Positions 30,662 to 39,429 of a DNA stretch of 39,738 nt are shown here, piece after piece. Position 1 is the first letter of the stretch, and each line of letters begins with the position of its first letter. Below the pieces are notes generated by a model. The model had not been told where the DNA came from. It was given only the letters and a program-made list of their open reading frames with translations, and searched no databases. Location: positions 1-39,738 of the IMG/VR virus record IMGVR_UViG_3300031976_000267. The stretch is one strand, 5' to 3'. The stretch comes from a virus. The position numbers and the translations under genes were made by a program.

Positions 30662-30864
30662 TGAGAGATTATTACGATAACGATAAATATCCTTCACCGT
30701 CACCTAAGAAAACAAAGGCGTCTCCTAGTTTTCCTAGCGTAGAGGATACAACAAAAACACAATCTGTTCAAGCAGGTGAATGCTTAGACAAACCTGAAGA
30801 AGCTAAAGTAAAAGCGGCTTATGGACAGACAAAAGGACTTCTTTGGTATCGTTCTATTAAATAA
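30661..30864 (+). CDS. Small protein after portal
   Basis: A 67-residue hydrophilic, Pro/Ser/Lys-rich protein (RDYYDNDKYPSPSPKKTKAS). The start overlaps the portal stop (TAATG). Probably disordered; a virion or assembly accessory is possible. No family recognised. Confidence 0.7.
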   Translation: MRDYYDNDKYPSPSPKKTKASPSFPSVEDTTKTQSVQAGECLDKPEEAKVKAAYGQTKGLLWYRSIK

Positions 30865-30867
30865 TTA

Positions 30868-31065
30868 ATGGACTATATCTTAGCAACGGAGCATTTGCTT
30901 CGTAAATTTCGTGAGAGAAAAGAAGCTCTCATGCAAACATTGGCTTCTGGAAGTATTGAGAATTTTGAACAATACCAAAGGATAGTCGGTGAAATAGCAG
31001 GTTTGAGTTTCTGTGAACAGGAAATTCAAACTTTACATTCTAACATGGAGGATGCAAATGACTAA
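30868..31065 (+). CDS. Small helical protein near portal
   Basis: A 65-residue, mostly helical protein (YILATEHLLRKFRERKEALM; YQRIVGEIAGLSFCEQEIQTL). Small proteins with this GEIxGL...QEI pattern commonly follow phage portal genes; function unknown. It overlaps the GroES gene by 8 nt. Confidence 0.7.
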   Translation: MDYILATEHLLRKFRERKEALMQTLASGSIENFEQYQRIVGEIAGLSFCEQEIQTLHSNMEDAND

Positions 31066-31510
31066 TGAAGTCGAAAACACAACTGTTCCAGATAGGGTAG
31101 ATAATTTCGGTAGTAATGGTGCGGCTAAAGCAGAATTAGCTTCAGAGCCAACAATTACTCCTGATAATGTAGACTCTCATGCAAGTTCGTTACCCCGTCC
31201 AACTGGGTATCGAATTTTAATATTACCTTTTAGCCCCAAAGCGGTAACTAAAGGTGGAATACATATAGCAAAACAAACGGTCGATAAGGAAAGGTTAGCG
31301 ACTGTTGTAGGGTACGTAGTTTCTCTAGGACCCGACGCTTATAGTGATCCACATAAGTTTCCAGAAGGAGCTTGGTGTAAAGAAGGTGATTGGGTTATCT
31401 TCGGTCGATATGCGGGAGCTCGTTTTCAAATAGAAGGTGGCGATATGCGTCTTTTAAATGATGACGAAATTTTAGCTTGTATCGATGACCCAGAAGCAAT
31501 TTTATCATAA
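31058..31510 (+). CDS. GroES-like co-chaperonin
   Basis: ATG at 31058 follows GGAGGATG and gives 150 residues. After a disordered N-terminus of about 45 residues comes the Cpn10 fold: PTGYRILILPF, the mobile-loop-like KGGIHIAKQTVDKE, VVGYVVSLGPDAY, KEGDWVIFGRYAGARF and DDEILACIDDPEA. Phage GroES proteins replace host GroES to fold the major capsid protein in GroEL (as T4 gp31). No GroEL gene is in the window. It lies just upstream of scaffold and capsid genes. Confidence 0.9.
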   Translation: MTNEVENTTVPDRVDNFGSNGAAKAELASEPTITPDNVDSHASSLPRPTGYRILILPFSPKAVTKGGIHIAKQTVDKERLATVVGYVVSLGPDAYSDPHKFPEGAWCKEGDWVIFGRYAGARFQIEGGDMRLLNDDEILACIDDPEAILS

Positions 31511-31528
31511 CAAACTTGAGGAGGACTC

Positions 31529-32416
31529 ATGCAAAATAACGAAGCCGAAAAAATAGAATTAGAATTACCCGAAGGGGAAGTTGATATACACGCAGCAGAC
31601 GTAGACGATTCGATTAAAGACGAAGTCGTCGAAGAAGCTCCTGTAGAAGAAGTAAAAGATGAATTAGATACTATTTCTGATTCAGTGCAAAAGCGTATCG
31701 ATAAGTTAACTTATAAGATGCGAGAAGCAGAAAGACAGCGAGATGAAGCTGTTAATTACGCTCAAAGTGTTAATCAAACAGCGACTAGTTTAAAAGAAAA
31801 ATTAAAAAATTCTGATACTTCGCTTTTCAAAGAGTACGATAACAGGGTACAATCTGAAATTGAAGGAGCAAAAAGACTTTTAAAAGATGCACAAGAAGCA
31901 GGGGATAGTGAAGCAGTGGTTGAAGCAACTACGGTTCTTTCTCGTGCTACCGCTGAAGCAGAAAATCTTAGAAGACTACAAGCTCAACAACAAGTTAGGG
32001 AAAAGGCAGCACCACGAGAAGTTCCTGTGGAGTCTTATCAACCTACCTTACAGCCAGACCAAGCTCCAGGACCAGATCCTAAAGCTGAAGCATGGGCTGA
32101 AAAAAATGAATGGTTTGGAGATGACCAAGCAATGACGTTTGCAGCATTTGGAATACATAAAGAATTAGTAGAAGAAGGCGTTGACCCAACTTCTGATAAA
32201 TACTATTCTGAAGTTGATAAACGTATGGCTGAAAATTTTCCACACAAGTTTTCTAACGAGCAATCTGCCCCCGTGCAACAGGTTGCTGCTTCTAGCCGAG
32301 GGGCTAGTGGTAAAAAATCATCACGCAAAATTAAGTTGACACCTAGTCAAGTAGCAATAGCTAAAAGACTAAATGTGCCGCTAGAAGAATATGCTAGACA
32401 TATTGAAGGAGTATAA
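31529..32416 (+). CDS. Capsid scaffolding protein
   Basis: A 295-residue, highly charged helical protein. Acidic N-terminus (residues 1-50), long coiled coil (ISDSVQKRIDKLTYKMREAERQRDEA and onward to about 160), a Pro-rich linker, and a basic C-terminus (RGASGKKSSRKIKLTPSQVAIAKRL) that is the usual coat-binding helix-turn-helix. Position between portal and capsid fits. GAGGAGG gives a strong ribosome site. Confidence 0.8.
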   Translation: MQNNEAEKIELELPEGEVDIHAADVDDSIKDEVVEEAPVEEVKDELDTISDSVQKRIDKLTYKMREAERQRDEAVNYAQSVNQTATSLKEKLKNSDTSLFKEYDNRVQSEIEGAKRLLKDAQEAGDSEAVVEATTVLSRATAEAENLRRLQAQQQVREKAAPREVPVESYQPTLQPDQAPGPDPKAEAWAEKNEWFGDDQAMTFAAFGIHKELVEEGVDPTSDKYYSEVDKRMAENFPHKFSNEQSAPVQQVAASSRGASGKKSSRKIKLTPSQVAIAKRLNVPLEEYARHIEGV

Positions 32417-32417
32417 A

Positions 32418-32912
32418 ATGACCGAAGAAAATAAAACAGAAGTCAATACTGATCGTAACTCACGATCTGCAGAGACACGAGCCTCTCAAACTCGCAGAAA
32501 GCCTTGGGCTCCCCCGTCTATGTTAGACGCACCCGAAGCTCCTCCTGGATATCAATTTAGGTGGATTCGTGAAGCTACTCGAGGAATCGATGATAAATCT
32601 AATATGTCTAAACGTATTAGAGAGGGATATGAACCTGTGAGAGCAGAAGACTATCCTGATTTCGAAGCTCCTACTATTGAAAACGGTAGCAACACTGGAG
32701 TAATTGGAGTCGGAGGATTAATACTTGCTAAAGTTCCAGTCGAAACCGCAGCAGAGCGTAATGCTTATTTTAAAGATCAAGCAGATACCGCAATGCAAGG
32801 TGTAGATCAAAACTTTATGCGAGAAAGTGATGCTAGAATGCCTATTAAGGATAGTGATATCCAAAGGACTTCTAAAGTCGCCTTCGGTAGTAAGCCTACC
32901 GATGCAAAGTAA
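32418..32912 (+). CDS. Virion-module protein (PPGYQFRWIRE type)
   Basis: ATG 32418 follows GAAGGAG; 164 residues. A basic N-terminus is followed by PPGYQFRWIREATRGIDDKSNM and KRIREGYEPVRAEDYPDF, a pattern that recurs in proteins encoded between scaffold and capsid genes of marine phages. It may be a minor head or decoration protein. Function unproven. Confidence 0.7.
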   Translation: MTEENKTEVNTDRNSRSAETRASQTRRKPWAPPSMLDAPEAPPGYQFRWIREATRGIDDKSNMSKRIREGYEPVRAEDYPDFEAPTIENGSNTGVIGVGGLILAKVPVETAAERNAYFKDQADTAMQGVDQNFMRESDARMPIKDSDIQRTSKVAFGSKPTDAK

Positions 32913-32949
32913 TTAATAATAACAATGTATATAGACAAAGGAGAAAACA

Positions 32950-33489
32950 ATGGCTAATACAAATAAACCAGATGGTTTTACTCCCGCATATCATATGTAC
33001 GGAGGTGTTATTCGTCCTGCCAAAATGAGAATCGCAAGTGCAACTAACGCATCAATCTTTTCAGGTGATGTTGTTAATTTATCTAGTGGTTATGTCATCC
33101 AAGGCACAGCGACAGGCACACCCGTAGGTGTATTTTACGGAGTATACTATACAGCTACTGACGGCACCCCGACTTTCTCGAAAGTTTGGACTGCTGACAC
33201 AGCTACCCAAGGCGGAGCAGATGCAGAAGCTCTCGTTTATAACGATCCTGGAATCGTTTACGAGGCTCAATTTACAGCTGGAACACCAGCAGTAAGTTTT
33301 ATCGGCTCTAAATATACTCTTTCTACGACTGCAGGTTCAACATTGAACGGTAGATCAAAGGAAGGGGCAACCGCAACAACCTCAAGTGGTGTAGCGTTAT
33401 GTGTAGGATTCGCCTCGCAACCAAGCAACGAAATCGGTGCTTATGCGAGAGGGTTATTCACATTCCCTACTAACACTTTTGCTGTTTAA
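32950..33489 (+). CDS. Head decoration/stabilisation-like protein
   Basis: A 179-residue protein rich in Gly, Thr, Ala and aromatic residues, beta-structured throughout (GDVVNLSSGYVIQGTATGTP; GVALCVGFASQPSNEIGAYARG). Immediately upstream of the major capsid gene, the usual site of decoration proteins. AAAGGAGAAAAC gives a strong ribosome site. Confidence 0.65.
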   Translation: MANTNKPDGFTPAYHMYGGVIRPAKMRIASATNASIFSGDVVNLSSGYVIQGTATGTPVGVFYGVYYTATDGTPTFSKVWTADTATQGGADAEALVYNDPGIVYEAQFTAGTPAVSFIGSKYTLSTTAGSTLNGRSKEGATATTSSGVALCVGFASQPSNEIGAYARGLFTFPTNTFAV

Positions 33490-33506
33490 TTCTAAGGAGA
33501 TAAATA

Positions 33507-34415
33507 ATGGCGATTAACAGAGCACAACTAGTCAAAGAACTAGTTCCTGGACTCCATGCTCTCTTTGGATTAGAGTATGAGAGATATAATAACGAACACG
33601 AAGACATCTTCGATACTGAGAACTCCGAAAGGGCTTTTGAGGAAGAAGTAATGTTAAGTGGATTTGGTGAAGCACCGACTAAAGGAGAAGGAGCCGCAGT
33701 CATTTATGACACAGCTCAAGAATCCTGGACATCTCGTTTCACGCATGAAACTATCGCACTAGCGTTTGCGTTAACAGAAGAAGCAATCGAAGATAACCTC
33801 TACGACACACTTTCTTCACGTTACACAAGAGCACTAGCACGTTCGATGCAACAAACTAAGCAAGTTAAAGCAGCTAATGTTTTAAACAATGCTTTTAGTT
33901 CATCTTACGTTGGTGGTGATGGAAAAGAGCTTTGTGCTACAGACCATCCAACTGTTGCGAACGTTGATTTAAGTAATGAGCTGTCTACAGCTGCTGACCT
34001 TAATGAAACTTCTCTAGAGCAATCATTGATTGATATCGCTGGATTTAAGGATGAAAGAAACCTTAAAGTAAATGCACAAGCAAGGAAATTAATTATTCCA
34101 CCTGCTTTGCAATTCGTAGCGGATAGATTGATGGAAACTCCAGGAAGAGTTGGTACTTCAGATAACGATATTAATGCAATTAGAAATATGGGAATGGTCT
34201 CAGAAGGCTACGTTGTAAATCATTATCTAACAGATACTGACGCTTTCTTCATCAAAACTGATGTTCCTAACGGGTTAAAACACTTTGTTAGAACTCCTGT
34301 ATCTACTAGTATGGAAGGCGACTTCGAAACTGGTAACGTAAGATACAAGGCGAGAGAACGTTACAGCTTTGGTTGGAGTGACTGGAGAGGTATCTTCGGT
34401 TCACCAGGAGCCTAA
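33507..34415 (+). CDS. Major capsid protein (Mu gpT-like, HK97 fold)
   Basis: A 302-residue protein. The N-terminal AINRAQLVKELVPGLHALFGLEY, the segment TIALAFALTEEAIEDNLYD, LCATDHPT, ARKLIIPPALQFVADRLMETP and the C-terminal RYSFGWSDWRGIFGSPGA are characteristic of Mu gpT-type capsid proteins with the HK97 fold. Followed by a strong terminator, giving high and discrete expression. GroES, scaffold and decoration genes precede it. Confidence 0.9.
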   Translation: MAINRAQLVKELVPGLHALFGLEYERYNNEHEDIFDTENSERAFEEEVMLSGFGEAPTKGEGAAVIYDTAQESWTSRFTHETIALAFALTEEAIEDNLYDTLSSRYTRALARSMQQTKQVKAANVLNNAFSSSYVGGDGKELCATDHPTVANVDLSNELSTAADLNETSLEQSLIDIAGFKDERNLKVNAQARKLIIPPALQFVADRLMETPGRVGTSDNDINAIRNMGMVSEGYVVNHYLTDTDAFFIKTDVPNGLKHFVRTPVSTSMEGDFETGNVRYKARERYSFGWSDWRGIFGSPGA

Positions 34416-34435
34416 TTCATTAACGTGAATTCATT

Positions 34436-34461
34436 AAAGGGGAACTTCGGTTCCCCTTTTC
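34436..34461 (+). terminator. Rho-independent terminator after the capsid gene
   Basis: AAAGGGGAAC-TTCG-GTTCCCCTTT (34436-34459) with a UUCG loop and T-rich tail. A small hairpin AATTCA/TGAATT precedes it at about 34414-34430. Confidence 0.9.
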
Positions 34462-34476
34462 TTTTTGTAGGCATTC

Positions 34477-34488
34477 ATATACAATCAA
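34477..34488 (+). promoter_or_regulatory. ATATACAATCAA motif, candidate late promoter element
   Basis: This 12-mer recurs exactly at 39430-39441. Both copies lie in short gaps upstream of virion genes that follow a terminator or gene end (34572 and 39463) and precede a GGAG site. Confidence 0.4.
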
Positions 34489-34571
34489 AAGACTAGGATA
34501 TATTAACTTGTTCTACAGACTGACCTAGCAGACAAGCCAAGACAGTAGAACTTATTTCCACGGAGGAAATT

Positions 34572-35081
34572 ATGGCAAAATCAACCTTTTCAGGTCCAGT
34601 CAAATCATTGGCAGGATTTATTTCAGCAGGGGTTAATAACTCTGTTTCTTTAACCGCAGATACTACTTTAACAGTAGATGCACATGCAGGAAAAATCTTG
34701 TTGTGTAATGATGCAGACGGTAAATTTACTTTACCTTCTATCTCATCAGCAACTCCAGGCGATCCTACAGATCCTAACCAAGCTAACAACATTGGTGCTT
34801 CTTTCTATTTTGTAATAGAAACAGCAGCAACAGACTTAGACATTTTAACTGATGGTACCGACAAATTTGAAGGTGCGGTATTAGTAGCTGTAGACGATGG
34901 AGCTAAAAAAGCTTTTGTTCCAGCAGCATCTAACGATGTTATGACTATGAATGGTTCAACTAAAGGTGGTATTGCAGGAAGTGTTGTACGAGTTACAGCT
35001 ATCGATGCAGCTACTTATCTTGTTCACGATTCATTATTAATTGGTTCAGGAACTATAGTAACACCATTTGCTGACGCTTAA
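34572..35081 (+). CDS. Virion protein after capsid, unknown
   Basis: A 169-residue beta-rich protein (SLTADTTLTVDAHAGKILLC; IETAATDLDILTDGTDKFEG). Thr/Ala/Asp-rich composition is that of a structural decoration or fibre-like protein. CGGAGGAAA precedes the ATG. No family recognised. Confidence 0.65.
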   Translation: MAKSTFSGPVKSLAGFISAGVNNSVSLTADTTLTVDAHAGKILLCNDADGKFTLPSISSATPGDPTDPNQANNIGASFYFVIETAATDLDILTDGTDKFEGAVLVAVDDGAKKAFVPAASNDVMTMNGSTKGGIAGSVVRVTAIDAATYLVHDSLLIGSGTIVTPFADA

Positions 35082-35101
35082 TCTTAATATAGGAGATTAA
35101 T

Positions 35102-35428
35102 ATGAGTTCATCAGATGTAAAAGCGACCGTAGCTTTAGCTGCAACAGGACAATTACAAGGGTTTATTGGTTCTGGTGCGGGTACTGCTACTAATTTAGGT
35201 CCAATAAGAATTCAGTCTGTTCAAGCACAAGCTAGTGCCGCAGACGGTTCTATAAAAATCTATGACGGAACGAGTGCAAGTGGAACTAAGTTACTTATTG
35301 AATTTAAGTTCGGTTCAGCAGCAAATGAGTCTTTTGACCATTATTTGCCTAATGACGGAGTAAAATTTAATACGGGGGCTTATGTTGTGTTGTCTAATTG
35401 CGACTTTTTTGTAGCATACTACAACTAA
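35102..35428 (+). CDS. Small virion protein, unknown
   Basis: A 108-residue protein (SSSDVKATVALAATGQLQGFIG; YDGTSASGTKLLIEFKFG). Short beta-rich fold in the head/connector module. AGGAG precedes the ATG. Function unknown. Confidence 0.65.
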   Translation: MSSSDVKATVALAATGQLQGFIGSGAGTATNLGPIRIQSVQAQASAADGSIKIYDGTSASGTKLLIEFKFGSAANESFDHYLPNDGVKFNTGAYVVLSNCDFFVAYYN

Positions 35429-35429
35429 C

Positions 35430-36101
35430 ATGGCAACCTCGGGAACTCGTGCATTTAGTTTAGATGTAGCGACCGCAATCGAAGAGGCGTACGAACTTGC
35501 AGGATTAGAAGCTCGTACGTCATACGATGCTGTTACAGCACGTCGTTCTATGAATATTATGTTTGCCGATTGGTCAAACAGAGGTATTCAAATGTGGGAA
35601 GTAGCCAAAGAGGAGCTAACTCTTACAGAAGGCACTAATGAGTATACGATTAACTCATATGATATCGATGTTTTAGACGCTTATGTAGAACGAACAGTTA
35701 ATACTGTAGTTACTGATTATCCTTTAGACAGAATAGATCGGAATGAGTATATAAGTATTCCTAACAAAGCTACTAAATCACGTTCTACAGAATTTTGGCT
35801 AGAACGTAAAAAGTCTCCTGTTATTCATCTTTATCCAACGCCCGAGAATTCAACGGACAAACTCATTTACTATGTCTGGCGTACGATAGAGGATGCTGCG
35901 GCTTCTACTAACGATGTAGATATACCTACACGGTTTATGCCTTGTTTAGTATCAGGACTAGCTTATTATTTGTGTATAAAGAAAAATGTTCAGAAACTTC
36001 CTGTGATCCAAGATTTATATGAAAGAGATTTAGCTAACGCTTTACGTTATGATGAAGACCGTTCTAATATTAGACTAGTTCCTAAACAAGAGTATATCTA
36101 A
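35430..36101 (+). CDS. Head-tail connector/adaptor-like protein
   Basis: A 223-residue protein. VATAIEEAYELAGLEARTSYD and SMNIMFADWSNRGIQMWEVAKEEL form the helical start typical of podovirus adaptor (P22 gp4-like) proteins, followed by a beta region (EYTINSYDIDVLDAYVE) and the segment FWLERKKSPVIHLYPTPE. Located where portal-binding adaptors normally lie. Subfamily uncertain. Confidence 0.65.
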   Translation: MATSGTRAFSLDVATAIEEAYELAGLEARTSYDAVTARRSMNIMFADWSNRGIQMWEVAKEELTLTEGTNEYTINSYDIDVLDAYVERTVNTVVTDYPLDRIDRNEYISIPNKATKSRSTEFWLERKKSPVIHLYPTPENSTDKLIYYVWRTIEDAAASTNDVDIPTRFMPCLVSGLAYYLCIKKNVQKLPVIQDLYERDLANALRYDEDRSNIRLVPKQEYI

Positions 36102-36478
36102 TGGCTTACGCTTCAGGAAAATATGCTTACTTTATTTGCGATACTTGCGGGTTTAGATATCCATATAAAGAAGCTAGAGGCACTTGGGAAAACAATAGAG
36201 TTTGTCATGAGTGTTATGAACCTAAACACCCACAACTAGACCCACCAAGTATAGGAGCAGACGCAGAACTGCTTTGGAGACCCAGACCCGACGTTCCTTT
36301 ACCTCAAGCAGGGTTAGGTGTTGTTACTACAATAGATCCTTCAACAGCAGTTATAAATAGCACAACAAGTCCTAGTGGAACTAGAACAATGACTGTTACA
36401 GATGATCCTATTGGTAGTGTGTTTGAAGGGGAGTTCGGAACAGGTGAAATAGGTACTTTAGAAGCAGGTGGAGACTAA
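36101..36478 (+). CDS. Zinc-ribbon virion-module protein
   Basis: A 125-residue protein with CDTCGFRYPYK and, about 20 residues later, VCHECYEPKHPQLDPP, giving a CxxC...CxxC ribbon. This CGFRYPYK...CYEPKHPQLDP pattern is widespread in marine myo- and podophage virion regions. The remainder (residues 45-125) is Thr-rich. Function unknown. Start overlaps the upstream stop. Confidence 0.75.
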   Translation: MAYASGKYAYFICDTCGFRYPYKEARGTWENNRVCHECYEPKHPQLDPPSIGADAELLWRPRPDVPLPQAGLGVVTTIDPSTAVINSTTSPSGTRTMTVTDDPIGSVFEGEFGTGEIGTLEAGGD

Positions 36479-37134
36479 TGGCAGGATTTACATACGCAAC
36501 ATTAAAAACAGCAATACAAGATTATTTAGACAATACAGAAACTACTTTCGTTAATAATTTAGATACTTTTATACAAACAACCGAAGAAAGAATTTTAAAA
36601 GGAGTACAACTTCCTGTTTTCCGTAAAAATGTTACAGGGTTAGCATCATCAGGTAATACTTATTTAGCGACGCCTACAGATTTTTTATCTCCATTTAGTT
36701 TAGCTTTAATTGATAGTTCAGGTAACTATAGTTATTTATTGTTAAAACACGTTTCCTGGATAAGGGATTATACGCCTTCAGCAGCTACACAAGGAGCTCC
36801 CTTGTATTATTCTCAATTTGATGAAAATACTTTTTTATTAGCTCCTACACCTAATTCTGATTTGAATTTTGAATTACACTACAACTATAGACCCGCATCA
36901 CTAACCACCGTTGGAAACGATAATCAAAGTTGGCTTTCTGATAACGCTCCTAATGCTATGTTATACGGTGCTTTAGTAGAAGGTGCGGTATTTATGAAAG
37001 AAGCTCCTGAAACTATTATGTTATACGAACAAAAATTTCAAGAAGCTTTAGCCTTACTTAAAGTTCTTGGAGAGTATAAAGACGTTAGAGACGAAGCTCG
37101 AAACGATCAACTTAAAATACAACCACAAGCATGA
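36478..37134 (+). CDS. Probable head-tail/tail completion protein
   Basis: A 218-residue protein. FTYATLKTAIQDYLDNTETTF, FIQTTEERILKGVQLPVFRK and LTTVGNDNQSWLSDNAPNAML resemble a frequent marine phage connector-region protein that follows the zinc-ribbon gene. It may be a second adaptor or tail-tube component. Start overlaps the upstream stop. No enzyme motif. Confidence 0.65.
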   Translation: MAGFTYATLKTAIQDYLDNTETTFVNNLDTFIQTTEERILKGVQLPVFRKNVTGLASSGNTYLATPTDFLSPFSLALIDSSGNYSYLLLKHVSWIRDYTPSAATQGAPLYYSQFDENTFLLAPTPNSDLNFELHYNYRPASLTTVGNDNQSWLSDNAPNAMLYGALVEGAVFMKEAPETIMLYEQKFQEALALLKVLGEYKDVRDEARNDQLKIQPQA

Positions 37135-37859
37135 AAGAACTAGAGGGTAAAAATGTTGCAATAGTCGCCATGGGGCAAAGCCAAATAGATTTTCATCTTT
37201 CTCAAACCCATAGTGTAGAGTTTGATGAGATCTGGGCAATTAATGCAATGATTGGAGTTTTACCGAATATTGATAAAGCTTTTATTTTAGATCCTATGAG
37301 TCGATTCCTGGATACAGAAGATGCGGGAACTATGACTCAAATGATGAGAAAGAAATTACCTAAATGTAATTTTCCTATTTATACGTGTGAATTAGACGAT
37401 AGAGTTCCTGCTGCTGTTGAGTACCCTATAGAGTTAGTTGTACATGATTTAGGATGTTCTTATTTTAATAACACCATTCCTTACGCTATAGCTTTTGCTT
37501 TATGGAGCAAGGTCGGTAAAATTTCATTATTTGGAATTGACTTTACATATAGAAGCAATATGCATTTTGCGGAAGCAGGTAGATCATGTACGGAGTTTTG
37601 GTTATCTAAATGTATCGATGCAGGAATGCAAATAGAAGTGGCTCCTAGATCAACTTTGTTAGATATGGATATTCCTTTACACGAGAAACTATACGGTTAT
37701 CATAGACTTGATGATCCTAAAGTTGTTTATCAAAACGGTAAAGATATGAGCGTTTGTAAGTTATCTGAAGTAGAAATGGAACCAAAAAATAAACCTGTAG
37801 GAATAATTAATAGACATGATTTAAAAGAATTAAATCCTGTAGAACCGAAAGAGTATTAA
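37131..37859 (+). CDS. Rossmann-like DUF115/MptE-like protein in virion module
   Basis: A 242-residue protein. GKNVAIVAMGQSQIDFHLSQ (residues 5-24) begins like the DUF115/MptE-like Rossmann family, with EIWAINAMIGVLPNIDKAFILDP and ISLFGIDFTYRSNMHFAEAGR later. Relatives occur in many marine phages next to connector genes and are of unknown role; a glycosyl- or nucleotide-related activity has been suggested for the cellular family. ATGA overlap with the upstream gene. Confidence 0.6.
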   Translation: MKELEGKNVAIVAMGQSQIDFHLSQTHSVEFDEIWAINAMIGVLPNIDKAFILDPMSRFLDTEDAGTMTQMMRKKLPKCNFPIYTCELDDRVPAAVEYPIELVVHDLGCSYFNNTIPYAIAFALWSKVGKISLFGIDFTYRSNMHFAEAGRSCTEFWLSKCIDAGMQIEVAPRSTLLDMDIPLHEKLYGYHRLDDPKVVYQNGKDMSVCKLSEVEMEPKNKPVGIINRHDLKELNPVEPKEY

Positions 37860-37860
37860 T

Positions 37861-38151
37861 ATGTTTTCTTTAAAATCAGATTTAGAAGTAGGTAATTTAG
37901 GCGTAACCACCACAGACAACAGAGGGCACAGTGTTGAAGAAGTTGCTGAGATGGCGGTTAACAAAATAATTTCTGTGAGCGATACAGCTCCTGCACCCAT
38001 AAGGGCACAAGCTCATGCATTTCGAGATGCATGTAAAAAGATAGTTATGTATTATATGCAAGAGGTAATTAAAAACCATATGTGTACAATAGGTAATCAA
38101 TTAGAACAGCAAGGTCAAAAAGACTTAGCTAATATTATCAGGAGACTATAA
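37861..38151 (+). CDS. Small helical virion-module protein
   Basis: A 96-residue protein, helical for most of its length (VEEVAEMAVNKIISVSD; AQAHAFRDACKKIVMYYMQE). This sequence type is common in cyanophage and marine phage virion regions. Function unknown. No Shine-Dalgarno; start directly follows the upstream stop. Confidence 0.7.
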   Translation: MFSLKSDLEVGNLGVTTTDNRGHSVEEVAEMAVNKIISVSDTAPAPIRAQAHAFRDACKKIVMYYMQEVIKNHMCTIGNQLEQQGQKDLANIIRRL

Positions 38152-38582
38152 TGGCAATAACACAAGCAATGTGTACAAGCTTTAAAAAAGAGCTTCTTGA
38201 AGCAAAACATAATTTTTTAGCTTCAGGTGGGAATTCTTTTAAATTAGCTTTGTACACAAGTTCAGCAACAATGGGTGCAACAACAACAGCATTCACAACC
38301 ACTAACCAAGCATCTGGAACAAACTATACTTCAGGTGGAGCAGCATTAACCAATATTAACCCAACGTCATCAGGAACAACAGCTTTTACTGATTTTGCGG
38401 ATTTAACTTTTGGTACAGCTACTATTACCGCTAGAGGATGTATGATTTATAATGATACAGCTTCAGGCGATCCAGCAGTTGCAGTGTTTGATTTCGGTGG
38501 AGATAAAACATCTACAGCAGGTAGTTTTACTATAACATTTCCAACAGCCGACGCATCAAACGCGATTATTAGAATAGCGTAG
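38151..38582 (+). CDS. Virion protein, unknown
   Basis: A 143-residue protein with MAITQAMCTSFKKELLEAKH and a Thr/Ser/Ala-rich beta body (TTTAFTTTNQASGTNYTSGG; FADLTFGTATITARGCMIYN). Similar proteins occur before tail genes in diverse phages and are called tail or structural proteins without proof. Start overlaps the upstream stop. Confidence 0.7.
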   Translation: MAITQAMCTSFKKELLEAKHNFLASGGNSFKLALYTSSATMGATTTAFTTTNQASGTNYTSGGAALTNINPTSSGTTAFTDFADLTFGTATITARGCMIYNDTASGDPAVAVFDFGGDKTSTAGSFTITFPTADASNAIIRIA

Positions 38583-38588
38583 TAACGA

Positions 38589-39413
38589 ATGGCTGGTTGG
38601 GGTCGTTCTACTTGGGGATCTGGTCCTTGGGGTGAACCTGCAATAATTAATGTATCCGTAGCTGTTACAGGTGTTGCGGGTACTTCTGCATTAGGCACAG
38701 AAACCGTTACTTGTGACGCAAATGTTGCGGAAACGGGTATCGCAGCTACAGGTGGAATAAACTCTGTAGTTGTTACTGGTGCAGCTAATGTAACAGAAAC
38801 AGGTGTTGTAGGTACTACATCACTAGGTTCAGAAACTGCTACAGGTTCAGCAAATATTGCAGTCACTGGACTAACAGCAACGTCTGCACTAGGTTCCGAA
38901 ACAGTTACAGGAGAAGCTAATCTCTCTATTACTGGACTAACAGCAACGTCTGCACTAGGTTCCGAAACAGTTACTTGTGATGCAAACGTAACGGAAACGG
39001 GAGTAACAGCGACAAGCGGATTAGGGAATGTAATAGCTGCTGGTTTTGCAATAACAGGAGTTTCTGGATCCGCTTCTACAATAGGTCTCGGAGATGAGAC
39101 AGTTATTTGTGATGCGAATGTTTATCCTACAACTGTAGTAGGAACTACAGCTTTAGGAACTGTAGGATTAGTAACAAATAATATTATTTCATTATCAGGT
39201 CTTGGTGCAACGTCGGCACTAGGTACTTTAGAAACAACAGCAGACGCAATAATTTACCCAACATCTGTTGTTGGAACAGGTGAGATTTCTAGTCTTACGG
39301 TTTGGGGAGACGTAGTACCAGGAGTGACGACTGATTGGGAAAACATCACAACAGTGACGACTGATTGGGAAAACATTACAACAGTGACGACTGATTGGCA
39401 AGAAGTTGCTTAA
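38589..39413 (+). CDS. Repeat-rich tail protein
   Basis: A 274-residue protein. After a Trp/Gly start (AGWGRSTWGSGPWG) come about ten imperfect repeats of 18-22 residues built on VTGLTATSALGSETVT, each likely a beta-hairpin, then three repeats of 10 residues TTVTTDWENI at the C-terminus. The repeat pattern and position suggest a tail fibre, needle or baseplate-like structural protein. Repeat number may change by slippage. Confidence 0.75.
   Translation: MAGWGRSTWGSGPWGEPAIINVSVAVTGVAGTSALGTETVTCDANVAETGIAATGGINSVVVTGAANVTETGVVGTTSLGSETATGSANIAVTGLTATSALGSETVTGEANLSITGLTATSALGSETVTCDANVTETGVTATSGLGNVIAAGFAITGVSGSASTIGLGDETVICDANVYPTTVVGTTALGTVGLVTNNIISLSGLGATSALGTLETTADAIIYPTSVVGTGEISSLTVWGDVVPGVTTDWENITTVTTDWENITTVTTDWQEVA
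38865..38974 (+). repeat. 44-nt exact direct repeat, 66-bp period
   Basis: 38865-38908 and 38931-38974 are identical over 44 nt (starting ACTGGACTAACAGCAACGTC). They encode consecutive copies of the tail-protein repeat, and look like a recent duplication of one 22-codon unit. Confidence 0.85.
39324..39400 (+). repeat. 30-bp tandem repeat at the end of the tail gene
   Basis: GTGACGACTGATTGGGAAAA begins units at 39324 and 39354; a third partial unit starts at 39384. Encodes three copies of a 10-residue VTTDW-type motif. Confidence 0.9.
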
Positions 39414-39429
39414 CATTTTGCTAAAAACG

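Noticed and set aside
38865-39400. Diversity-generating retroelement template/variable repeats in the tail gene
   Set aside because: The repeats are tandem and nearly identical, adenine-specific variation is not seen, and no reverse transcriptase gene is present in the window.
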